Shown here one piece after another: positions 44,464 through 52,118 of a stretch of 64,000 bases of DNA. Numbering within the stretch: the first letter of the stretch is position 1; each line of letters opens with the position of its first letter. Source of the DNA: Gemmatimonadaceae bacterium. GTDB lineage: Bacteria; Latescibacterota; UBA2968; UBA8231. Where the stretch lies: positions 1-64,000 of the forward strand of contig JAPOZM010000005.1 in the NCBI GenBank assembly GCA_026706075.1. The letters are read 5' to 3'. Below the pieces are notes generated by a model. The model made no database searches. It was not told the origin of the DNA and was given only the letters and a program-made list of their open reading frames with translations. Position numbers and translations under genes: made by a program.

Positions 44464-46470
44464 ATGACCCGATCGATCTTCCACAACGGCGGGAGGCATC
44501 CCGAGAGGCGCCTCTCCACCCTGGTGCTGGTGCTGGCGGTGTTCCTGCCCACGGCGGTCAGGGCGCAGGTCAACGTGGTAGTGGACGGGGAACCGCGGGC
44601 CGTGGTGATCACGGCCGAGGCGCCCACGAGGACGGCGGCCTATGCCGTGGAGGAGCTGGTGACCCATGTGCGGCTGGCTGCCGGCGTCACCCTGGATGTC
44701 GTTCCCGAGTCCAGGACGCCCACGGACGTCGACACCCGCATCTACGTGGGGGAGACGGAATCCGCACTCCGCGAGGGGATCGACGCGGAGCGCCTGCCCA
44801 GGGAGACCTTCGTCATGCGGTCGGTGGGCAGTGATCTCTACATCCTGGGAAGGGAGAGCGACGCCGACCCGCTGGCGTTGGACAATCCGGACGTGGGCAC
44901 CCTTTTCGGCGTCTACGAGTTCCTGGAGGAGTTCGTGGGAGTGCGCTGGCTGTGGCCCGGCGAGCTGGGCACCCATGTGCCCGGGGCGAAGACGATCGTG
45001 ATCCCGGCGGTCAGGAGGATGGAGCAGCCGGCCCTCCTCTTCCGCTGGATGAGGATTCCTCCCCACGACTTCGGGGAGGGCAGCGCCAGGGCGCGATTGG
45101 GGTTCTCGCCCGATGTCGCGCGGGACTACGACAGGGCGCTCAGGGTGCTGTACCGGAGACACCGGCTGGGCGGAAGGGATGCGCACCCCCGGGGGGATCA
45201 CAAAGCGATCAGCTGGAACAAGTACGGCGAAGAACACCCGGAGTGGTTCGTGCTCACCCGCGACGGGAGGCGGGGGAATCCGAAGCCCGGGAGACCCCAT
45301 CCGTATGTATCCCTCTGTGTGACCAACGAGGAGTTGCAGGACTACATCGTCGAGCAATGGGATGGGGAGAGGGGCCTCGTCGTCAGGCCGGTGGACCGGC
45401 CTGGCCGGTGCACGTGCGCCCCGTGCCGGGCCTGGGATGGTCCCCAGCCGGACCCGCCGCCATGGTTTGCCAGGCTCATGTACGAGGACGACCGGGACTC
45501 GCAGGTCTTCTACGGGCAGACCTCCGACCGCTACGTCCGGTTCTGGCAGGTGATCCGGGAGAAGGCGGCGAGGCGGAATCCGGACGTGCGGATCTTCGTC
45601 ATGTCTCTCTACGAGAACGAGTTCACCGCACCGGTCAACGATGTCCATCTCGGCCCGAGCTACTACGGCGAGTTCGTCCAGTGGCGGGATCCCCACCTGC
45701 GCTACTTCCCGATGCCCACGGCGGCCTTCGAGTGGATGAAGGAGCAGTGGCTCGGCTGGAAGAAGACGGGCATGAGGATGGGGTACAGGCCCAACTACCT
45801 TCTCGACGGCTACGTGCTGCCCCACTTCGAGACCCGTCAGTCCGGGGCCTTCTTCAAGTTCGCCTACGAACACGGAATGGAAGGCACCGACTTCGACATG
45901 AACACCGGGCAGTGGGCGGTGCACGGGCCCCGGCTCTACATGCACCTGCGGCTGAACGGCGATCCGGAGCTGGAGATCGACGCCATTCGCGAGGAGTACT
46001 TCTCAGGCTTCGGTCCCGCGGCGGAGAGCGTCAGACGCTATTTCGACTACTGGGAGGGCTATTCGGTGGAGAACACCCTGAACTTCATCCAGGACCTGGA
46101 GGTGCGACGGTACGCGAAATACCCCCTCCAGGCCCACGATGCCTTCCCCCCGCGGGTCTTCGAGCCGGCCGTCCCCATTCTGGAGCAGGCCCTGCGCGAG
46201 GCGGGGACCAGCCCCCGGCCGGAGTTCGCCGAGCGGGTCAGGTTCCTCCAGGTGGGGCTGGAGCACGCCCTTCTGACGATCGCCTTCACCGCCGTCCACG
46301 ACGGCCGCATGGAGGTGCCGGAGGATCGGGTCGACGAAGCCAGGGAGGCCCTGCGCCAGCTGGTGCGGTTCCGCAAGGACCACCAGCACCGGTTCTTCTC
46401 GGACCTCGCCCACGTGAGCGGCTACATGGAGGCCCCCCACCTGGACCTGAGCTACTTCTCCGGGCTGTAG
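44464..46470 (+). CDS. secreted DUF4838 protein, copy 3
   Basis: A 668-residue exported protein, close paralogue of copy 1 (31459-33483) across its whole length. Signal peptide ends near VRAQ. Shared landmarks are ETFVMRSVGSDLYILGRESD, GVRWLWPGELGTHVPG, EEHPEWFVL, RPGRCTCAPCRAWDGPQP, YENEFTAPVNDVHLG and RPNYLLDGYVLPHFETRQSG. An AAGGAGG site precedes the ATG. It follows the DUF6785 gene and converges with the first outer-membrane paralogue, with 2 bases between stops. Substrate specificity probably differs from copy 1 in the variable central loops. Confidence 0.85.
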   Translation: MTRSIFHNGGRHPERRLSTLVLVLAVFLPTAVRAQVNVVVDGEPRAVVITAEAPTRTAAYAVEELVTHVRLAAGVTLDVVPESRTPTDVDTRIYVGETESALREGIDAERLPRETFVMRSVGSDLYILGRESDADPLALDNPDVGTLFGVYEFLEEFVGVRWLWPGELGTHVPGAKTIVIPAVRRMEQPALLFRWMRIPPHDFGEGSARARLGFSPDVARDYDRALRVLYRRHRLGGRDAHPRGDHKAISWNKYGEEHPEWFVLTRDGRRGNPKPGRPHPYVSLCVTNEELQDYIVEQWDGERGLVVRPVDRPGRCTCAPCRAWDGPQPDPPPWFARLMYEDDRDSQVFYGQTSDRYVRFWQVIREKAARRNPDVRIFVMSLYENEFTAPVNDVHLGPSYYGEFVQWRDPHLRYFPMPTAAFEWMKEQWLGWKKTGMRMGYRPNYLLDGYVLPHFETRQSGAFFKFAYEHGMEGTDFDMNTGQWAVHGPRLYMHLRLNGDPELEIDAIREEYFSGFGPAAESVRRYFDYWEGYSVENTLNFIQDLEVRRYAKYPLQAHDAFPPRVFEPAVPILEQALREAGTSPRPEFAERVRFLQVGLEHALLTIAFTAVHDGRMEVPEDRVDEAREALRQLVRFRKDHQHRFFSDLAHVSGYMEAPHLDLSYFSGL

Positions 46471-46472
46471 GT

Positions 46473-49286
46473 CTACTCCTCGAAGCCGAGGATGACGCGC
46501 ATGAAGGCGGAGGTGATGTCGAGATCCTCCCTCTGCCGGGCCGGGTCGCCGTACTCCCGCCGGCTCCACTTGATCCCCAGGTTGGTGGCGATGTTGTACC
46601 CGAAGTAGGAGGACCAGTTCGTCAGCTGCACCGCCCGCACCACCTCCTCGTAGCTGTCGCGGCCATCGGCCAGGTCCTCCTTTCGCAGGGGCAGGCCCGG
46701 CAGCCCCTGGGTGCCGAGCCACAGGTGGGTCCGCGGCGTGATGCGACAGGACGTCTTGAGGATCGGGATGAAGGTCCACTCGTTGGCCAGGTCCACGGCC
46801 AGGCTCTGGCGGGTCCGGCGCAGCCGCAGCCCCTTGGCCTGGGCGATCACCTGCCACCGGTCCCACAGCTTTCTCACGTACTCGGCCCGGGCCACCACCG
46901 TCAGCCGGGTGATGGTGTCGGCCAGCTGGTCGCTGCCGTCGGCCAGGGTCGCCTCCCGCTGCTCGTTGATCGCATACCGCAGGTTGCCGCCGAGGCGCAG
47001 ACCGGGGGCGGGGGTGAGGTCGGCCTCGAAGTAGTGCTGCCGGTCCAGGCTGTCGCGGTACTCCAGCAGGTCGAGCACCGTGGTGGGGGCATAGGTCCGC
47101 TCCCGGTTGGGATAGCGGCCCCACATCTCGTCGAAGATGACGTAGTTGTCGACGATGTCGTCATGGAGCCGCCGGAGGCGGGTCTCGGCCTGGACCGAGC
47201 CCCACCGGTGGCCGTGTCGGCGGACGCTGGCCACGCCATAGGTGCTCTCGTTGCGGCCGCCGCCGGCGATCCCCCGCGCCTGCAGACGGCCCGTGGTGAG
47301 GCGGAAGCCGGCCGGCAGATACAGGGTCCCGAAGAGGTGGTACCCCTCCTGGTCGATCTCGTACGGGTAGTCCGAGTCCAGGTCGTCCTCGCGATGGTCC
47401 GGGACGCTGTTGTTGTTGGCGTCCCGGCCGTAGGCATAGTCCAGGGGCTCCACGTCGTACAGCAGGAACGCCTCCAGGTAGTCGGGTACCCGGTTGCCGT
47501 TGCGGTTGGTGTCCGGAATCCGGTCGTTGTCCCGGTCGTTGCCCGGGAACACCCCGTCCGGGTCGAAGGGGGTGCCCGTGTCCGCGCTCATGGGGCGGTG
47601 TCCGGGGCCGATGTCGGGATAGCGGTCGTCGTCGTCGTTGTCCTGCACGAAGCCGCTGTCGTACTCCTCGGCGATCGAGAACAGCTCCCCCCCCGCCTCC
47701 ACGCGCCCCCGGCGCCACCGCCCGTTCACGTACCAGGCCCCCGCCCCGGTGCTGCTCCGGGCCCCGTTCCAGCGCCGGATCCCCCTCACCTCCCGGTCCT
47801 CCCGGTACCCCGGCCGGCCGTCGGGAAACTCCCGGTACTCGACGCTGCGGGCGTACTCCCAGCGCACCTCGGCGTCGCCCCACTCCCAGGCCCCGTCGAG
47901 ACCCCACAGGGCCCGGCCCGTCCACTCCCCCAGGTCCAGGCGCACCCACTCCAGGTTCGACATGTCCTGCACGTTGCCCCGCGACCGGCGGGCGGCGGTA
48001 ACCCCCGGCGTCTCCCTGTTCACGAAGTATCCCTGTCCCGGGACCAGGGTATTGCCTCCGACGCGGTAGTGGAATTCGTAGTTCTCCACCGCCGGGGCCG
48101 AGACGAAGAGTGGCAGCACCTCGACCCGGTAGTCGTTGCCCACGAGCGCCTCCACCTGCACCTGGCGGATGAACGGCTCCTGGCTCACGTCGAAGAGAGC
48201 GATGATCTGCTCGTGGCCGTCGGCCCGATGCCCCGGGACGTCCGGCAGGGCCTGTACCCAGCGCACCAGCTCCTCCAGGTTGACCTTGTCCGACACGTCC
48301 TCGCCCCGCAGGTGATCGCGCAGGTAGAGCACGTCCGCGAAGCGCGTGCCCCGGTCCAGGTAGACCGCCCGCCGGAACTGACCGGTGAGCCGATTGGTGG
48401 TGCCCACGGTCGTGGGATTCCGGCCGTCGATCCGGGCCAGGAAGGGCCGCAGGTCCGGCCGGTCCTGGCCGTTGATCCTGAGGCGCACCTCGGAGACCAC
48501 GGCGCCCGCCTGCAGGTCCTCCGGCGAGTCGTCGGAGAGCCGTACCAGGTAGGCCACCGGCAGCACCTGCTCGGCCTGCAGCCCCCCGCGCAGCACGAAG
48601 CTCTCCTGCTCGGCGTCGAAGATGTGGAAGTTCACCCCCGTGGCCCCCAGGGTCAGCGCCCCCAGCTCGACGTCGCCGTGGGCCCCCAGGAGCATGAGCG
48701 AGCTCCGCCTGTGCTCGGTGAAGTCCCAGTCGGTCCAGACGGGTCCGTCGCCGTAGCGGCCGGCGGTGAAGTGGCCGGTGTACCGCTGTCCGATGATGGC
48801 CACCTGCGCCTTGCCGACCTGGGTGTCCAGCCGGATGCCGTCGTATCCGGGCAGGGCCAGCGTCAGCGGCGTGAAGAGGGTGCGGATCTCCTCCCCGTAG
48901 ATCAGGCTCGCCGCCCAGCGCGCGTGCGACTCCCGGGCTACCAGGTTGCGCTCGAAGCGCCCCCAGCGGGGGATGGTGCGCAACGACTTGTGCCAGCCCG
49001 TGGTCGTGGACGCCCGCGTCTCCCGCCACTCGTACACGTCGTAGCCCTCGATCAGGAAGTTGCCCAGGGGGCCGTAGTAGTTGCGCCGTGCGAAGCTCAG
49101 GAACTCCGGAAGCGTGTAGTCCTCGAGACCGTAGTTCTGGTAGGAAGGACCCGATTGGTAGAGGAAGGAGCGGCCGGAAACGTCCTGGACGGGCCCCAGA
49201 CGGGGCTCGCCCGCCCCTGCAGGCGCACCGGCGCCGCTCGTCAGCGCCAGGGCCGGAATCCAGATCCAGGACAGCATCTGTCCCAT
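46473..49286 (-). CDS. predicted outer-membrane beta-barrel protein with Ca-loop segment, paralogue A
   Basis: A 937-residue exported protein. Signal peptide to about residue 26, then DVSGRSFLYQSGPSYQNYG and GPLGNFLIEGYDVYEWRE, a block shared by all four paralogues. About residues 545-640 hold thrombospondin-3-like calcium loops (DNDDDDRYPDIG, DRDNDRIPDTNRNGN, DANNNSVPDHREDDLDSD). The C-terminal 300 residues alternate in hydrophobic/polar fashion with repeated aromatic ends, and the last strand MRVILGFEE suits a beta-barrel. No TonB box or plug is seen. It is on the opposite strand to its near twin, paralogue D (59782-62592), with which it shares an identical tract. Function unknown. Confidence 0.75.
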   Translation of the reverse strand: MGQMLSWIWIPALALTSGAGAPAGAGEPRLGPVQDVSGRSFLYQSGPSYQNYGLEDYTLPEFLSFARRNYYGPLGNFLIEGYDVYEWRETRASTTTGWHKSLRTIPRWGRFERNLVARESHARWAASLIYGEEIRTLFTPLTLALPGYDGIRLDTQVGKAQVAIIGQRYTGHFTAGRYGDGPVWTDWDFTEHRRSSLMLLGAHGDVELGALTLGATGVNFHIFDAEQESFVLRGGLQAEQVLPVAYLVRLSDDSPEDLQAGAVVSEVRLRINGQDRPDLRPFLARIDGRNPTTVGTTNRLTGQFRRAVYLDRGTRFADVLYLRDHLRGEDVSDKVNLEELVRWVQALPDVPGHRADGHEQIIALFDVSQEPFIRQVQVEALVGNDYRVEVLPLFVSAPAVENYEFHYRVGGNTLVPGQGYFVNRETPGVTAARRSRGNVQDMSNLEWVRLDLGEWTGRALWGLDGAWEWGDAEVRWEYARSVEYREFPDGRPGYREDREVRGIRRWNGARSSTGAGAWYVNGRWRRGRVEAGGELFSIAEEYDSGFVQDNDDDDRYPDIGPGHRPMSADTGTPFDPDGVFPGNDRDNDRIPDTNRNGNRVPDYLEAFLLYDVEPLDYAYGRDANNNSVPDHREDDLDSDYPYEIDQEGYHLFGTLYLPAGFRLTTGRLQARGIAGGGRNESTYGVASVRRHGHRWGSVQAETRLRRLHDDIVDNYVIFDEMWGRYPNRERTYAPTTVLDLLEYRDSLDRQHYFEADLTPAPGLRLGGNLRYAINEQREATLADGSDQLADTITRLTVVARAEYVRKLWDRWQVIAQAKGLRLRRTRQSLAVDLANEWTFIPILKTSCRITPRTHLWLGTQGLPGLPLRKEDLADGRDSYEEVVRAVQLTNWSSYFGYNIATNLGIKWSRREYGDPARQREDLDITSAFMRVILGFEE
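48595..48980 (-). repeat. identical tract shared with 60088-60473 (inverted orientation)
   Basis: By eye, 386 consecutive bases inside paralogue A equal 60088-60473 of paralogue D on the other strand. Beyond the edges the genes differ at many positions (first mismatch GTG versus GTT at the 3' edge). The sharp change fits recent gene conversion between inverted copies. Confidence 0.8.
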
Positions 49287-49313
49287 CCTTGCCCGTGAGG
49301 AGACCAGCCTCGA

Positions 49314-49342
49314 TCGACAATCCGTCGAGGCCGGCCTATCTT
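49314..49342 (+). promoter_or_regulatory. predicted promoter of the lipoprotein gene at 49411
   Basis: TCGACA at 49314-49319, 17-base spacer, TATCTT at 49337-49342. The leader would be about 60 bases. It lies in the gap shared with the divergent paralogue A. Confidence 0.5.
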
Positions 49343-49410
49343 GCGGCTCTCGGCCCGATGCCGGGAGGTGCCGGGCCTCGAAGCGAGCTGAAGACAGGGA
49401 TCGGATCCGG

Positions 49411-49914
49411 ATGCGAATCGCACTGGCCGGCACAGTCCTGGTTCTCGGCGTGTCCTGCTCCCGGGAGCCGCCGCCGCTGGATGTGCACGAGGTGCTCGGC
49501 GCGAGCGAGGCACAACTGATAGAGCGCTGGGGAGAGCCCATGCAGAATGTCCAGGCCTCGGGAAAGAGGTTCGGGCACCTGCTGTGGCAGGATGTGCTTG
49601 GTACGGGTGTACGGGTCTTTGTGGTAATAAAGGCGGGGGAGGCGAGCTATGTCAGCTACAGATTCGAAAGGATGGATCCTTTCGATGAGGAGGAGGCTCT
49701 GCGGATGATCGGTGTCGAGGCGCCGGATGCCGAGCCCCAGACCATGACCACCCCGGGGGCCAAGCGCTGGCGGCCCTTCGGGAACTACGACAAACTCACC
49801 CTCAATCCGCGGACCAGGTTCATCTCGGTCGGGTCTGACCCCGTGAGGATCCAGGCGGGCGAGGCAGAGGGACCAGGGCCCGAGGAGTCTCCCAACCCGG
49901 AAAGCGGATCATAA
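49411..49914 (+). CDS. small predicted lipoprotein
   Basis: A 167-residue protein with an N-terminal lipobox (MRIALAGTVLVLGVSC, lipidated Cys at about 16). The mature part begins with an SmpA/OmlA-like pattern (EAQLIERWGEPMQNVQASG, then FVVIKAGEASYVSYRFE), a fold used by outer-membrane assembly lipoproteins, though the match is only a resemblance. The C-terminus is Pro/Glu/Ser-rich. It has its own promoter and is ended by a strong intrinsic terminator. It is divergent from paralogue A. Confidence 0.72.
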   Translation: MRIALAGTVLVLGVSCSREPPPLDVHEVLGASEAQLIERWGEPMQNVQASGKRFGHLLWQDVLGTGVRVFVVIKAGEASYVSYRFERMDPFDEEEALRMIGVEAPDAEPQTMTTPGAKRWRPFGNYDKLTLNPRTRFISVGSDPVRIQAGEAEGPGPEESPNPESGS

Positions 49915-49936
49915 GCGAAACATAAGCGTCAACCGT

Positions 49937-49975
49937 GGCCCGCGGCCCAGGTGGGACGCGGGCCTGTTTTTTCTC
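49937..49975 (+). terminator. strong intrinsic terminator
   Basis: GGCCCGCG at 49937-49944 pairs perfectly with CGCGGGCC at 49957-49964, followed by TGTTTTTTCTC. It closes the lipoprotein transcript and abuts the next promoter. Confidence 0.9.
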
Positions 49976-50004
49976 TTGACATACACGGAAAAGGGCAGTA
50001 ATGG
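49976..50004 (+). promoter_or_regulatory. strong promoter of the secreted protein at 50176
   Basis: Perfect TTGACA at 49976-49981, 17-base spacer, TAATGG at 49999-50004. It is the best housekeeping promoter match in the window and starts right after the T-run of the preceding terminator. Confidence 0.75.
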
Positions 50005-50175
50005 TGTCTATTGAACGAGAAGGAGTAAGAGGACTGAGCCGCAGACAGAGTCAATAGTGGCCTATTGGGGCCCTGCCGAAACCCGGCAGGGAGATAGCAG
50101 GTCACGACCAAATCTCACCCCTCAAGGCCGGATCGAACCGGACTCGTCATGGAGGGCGGAGAAAGGGAGCAACTC
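50005..50175 (+). promoter_or_regulatory. long 5' leader with two tandem perfect hairpins
   Basis: About 165 bases separate the predicted transcript start from the ATG. The leader holds CAATAG-TGGC-CTATTG at 50052-50067 and CCCTGCCG/CGGCAGGG at 50071-50091, 3 bases apart. It is less GC-rich than surrounding genes. It may be a structured regulatory or stabilising leader; I cannot match it to a known riboswitch class. Confidence 0.45.
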
Positions 50176-52017
50176 ATGAAAAAGGCGATCCTTCTGCTGT
50201 GTTCCGGGCTGGTCGGGACGGTCGCGGCAAACGACTTCGGCCAGTCGAACCCCGACTGGGAGAGTTTCGACGCCCACTGGAAGGGTGGTGCGCCGACGGT
50301 GCTGAAGCTCTCGACCGGGGACGTGGACCACAGTTTTGATGGTTCCCCGATCGAGATCCCCTTCACCATCGAAGGCGTTCCCTCGGCCATGGTCTGGCTC
50401 GCCGTGTACACGCTGGATGCCGATCCCCAGTACGGCGGAGAGCCTTTCGGGGTGGGAGGCATCGAGCAGAGCCTGATCCGCGCCGCCGGCCTGGATACCT
50501 TGGTCTACATCAGTGCCGGAGACCGGTTCGACGCGGGCTCGAACACCATTACCTGGGACGGCACGGACTACACGGGAGCGGCGGTGGCTTCCGGCGCCTA
50601 CAGGACCTACCTGTTCGCCATCGACGTCGACTCCAAGCCCACCTACGCGGGCGGGACCATGGCCCCCTGGCAGAACTCGGTGGTCGACGACCAGAAGAGT
50701 CCCCCGGAGATCTGGTTCCCCCAGCAGATCGATGGCGTGTGGAACATCAGGGTGAGCGAGATGGGCACCGACCTGCTCGCCAATCCCGAGGCCTTCGAGA
50801 CCTTCGCCATCCCGTGGGTCAACGCGGTTCCGGCCGAGAGCGGGAATGACTGGAAGGACGTCGGCTACTTGCAGATGGATCCGGCCGAGGACGGAGTGGC
50901 GTACGTCATCCGCTTCCAGAACCCGCCGGGCGGCCTGTACCGGGCGATCATCGATCGCGAGGCGGGCACCGCGTTGCTGGACGAGAGCTGGGAGAACGCC
51001 GACGGCGGCTACATCGCAATGGAGGTTCGCGGCATCACCACCATGGTGACCAACGCCCGACATCATCCCTGGGTGGCCGACGACGGACTGCTCTACGCCA
51101 CCGTTGCCGACCACGTGGAGCCCTACGGTTCGCCAGGTCCCGCGGTGCAGAGGTTCGACCGCGCCACCGGAGAGCTGGTGGACGTCCTGTCCTTCCTGGA
51201 CTACTTCCCGCAGGTCTACAACGACGAAGGCGCCGCCAGAAACTTCAAGGCCGTGGCCGGGTTCGACGTCGACGACACGGGCTACTACGGGACCAGTTAT
51301 CTCGGGCGCCCGGGAGCGGGTCCGACCAAGACCGATCACGACCTCAACCTGGTCTGGAAGAACCAGAACGGCGACTTCTACCTCGACTACTACACCTCGG
51401 ACGAGAGGGAGGCCTTGGGGATCCCCTCGAACATTCCGATCAGCATACTGGCCACCCGCTGGGGAATCAGCCTCGTCGGCGGCTGGGAAGCGCCTGAATG
51501 GGCCACGGTCATGGGACCCGACGGGTTCGGTCTGTTCAAGCTCAACGTGGGAATCCACATGCCCCCGGGCGCACTCGGCGGCATCGCCATGTTGATGGAC
51601 AACGACAACGAGGCCGACGGGCTGTACATCGGCGTGGGTGCCGGGCCATATCTGGCGCACTTCCCGATGGACATCGCCCGGGCACGGGTTGGTGAGTTGG
51701 AAAGCGGGATCTCCGAGGTCGAGGGGGTAAAGCCCGGCGCCTTTGCACTGGGTGATGCCTTCCCGAACCCCTTCAACCCCGAGACCGCGGTCCGCATCGC
51801 CGTCCCCGATCTGCACGAGTCGGTGACCCTCACCGTGCACAACGTGGCCGGGCAGGAGGTGGCCAGACTGGTCGACCAGATGCTGGATCCCGGTTCCTAC
51901 CACGCCACCTGGGACGGCACGGACTCTCGCGGCGCCAAGGTCGGCAGCGGGGTCTATGTATTCCGGATGGTCGCCGGGAGCTTTGCCGAGAGCAAGCGCG
52001 TAACACTGCTCAAGTAG
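50176..52017 (+). CDS. secreted protein with FlgD/T9SS-like C-terminal sorting domain
   Basis: A 613-residue exported protein; signal peptide MKKAILLLCSGLVGTVAAN. The first half includes FlgD-Ig-like segments (ITWDGTDYTGAAVASGAYRTYL). The middle (about 200-500) reads like a propeller or lectin-like domain with no clear family. The C-terminal about 85 residues carry DAFPNPFNPETAVRIAVP, LTVHNVAGQEVARLVDQ, WDGTDSRGAKVGSGVYVFRM and end in KRVTLLK, the type A sorting/FlgD-like tail of FCB surface proteins. ATG follows AAAGGGAG. It heads the run that includes the F5/8-like protein and three outer-membrane paralogues, but a hairpin terminator lies after it. Confidence 0.82.
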   Translation: MKKAILLLCSGLVGTVAANDFGQSNPDWESFDAHWKGGAPTVLKLSTGDVDHSFDGSPIEIPFTIEGVPSAMVWLAVYTLDADPQYGGEPFGVGGIEQSLIRAAGLDTLVYISAGDRFDAGSNTITWDGTDYTGAAVASGAYRTYLFAIDVDSKPTYAGGTMAPWQNSVVDDQKSPPEIWFPQQIDGVWNIRVSEMGTDLLANPEAFETFAIPWVNAVPAESGNDWKDVGYLQMDPAEDGVAYVIRFQNPPGGLYRAIIDREAGTALLDESWENADGGYIAMEVRGITTMVTNARHHPWVADDGLLYATVADHVEPYGSPGPAVQRFDRATGELVDVLSFLDYFPQVYNDEGAARNFKAVAGFDVDDTGYYGTSYLGRPGAGPTKTDHDLNLVWKNQNGDFYLDYYTSDEREALGIPSNIPISILATRWGISLVGGWEAPEWATVMGPDGFGLFKLNVGIHMPPGALGGIAMLMDNDNEADGLYIGVGAGPYLAHFPMDIARARVGELESGISEVEGVKPGAFALGDAFPNPFNPETAVRIAVPDLHESVTLTVHNVAGQEVARLVDQMLDPGSYHATWDGTDSRGAKVGSGVYVFRMVAGSFAESKRVTLLK

Positions 52018-52057
52018 CGGCCTGCGGGCGTCTCTGTTGAGAGCAGCCTGATTCGGG

Positions 52058-52095
52058 AAATGGGTGGCCGGTGCAAACCGGCCACCCATTTGTTT
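52058..52095 (+). terminator. long perfect hairpin after the secreted protein gene
   Basis: AAATGGGTGGCCGG at 52058-52071 pairs perfectly (14 bp) with CCGGCCACCCATTT at 52078-52091 around a 6-base loop, followed by GTTTC. It is a good terminator or attenuator; the next gene starts only 28 bases later, so readthrough may feed the downstream genes. Confidence 0.75.
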
Positions 52096-52118
52096 CTATC
52101 GGCAAGGGAAACCTCCTG

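Noticed and set aside
50005..50175. Cyclic di-GMP riboswitch
   Set aside because: The two hairpins recall the layout, but the conserved single-stranded core and GAAA tetraloop arrangement are not there.
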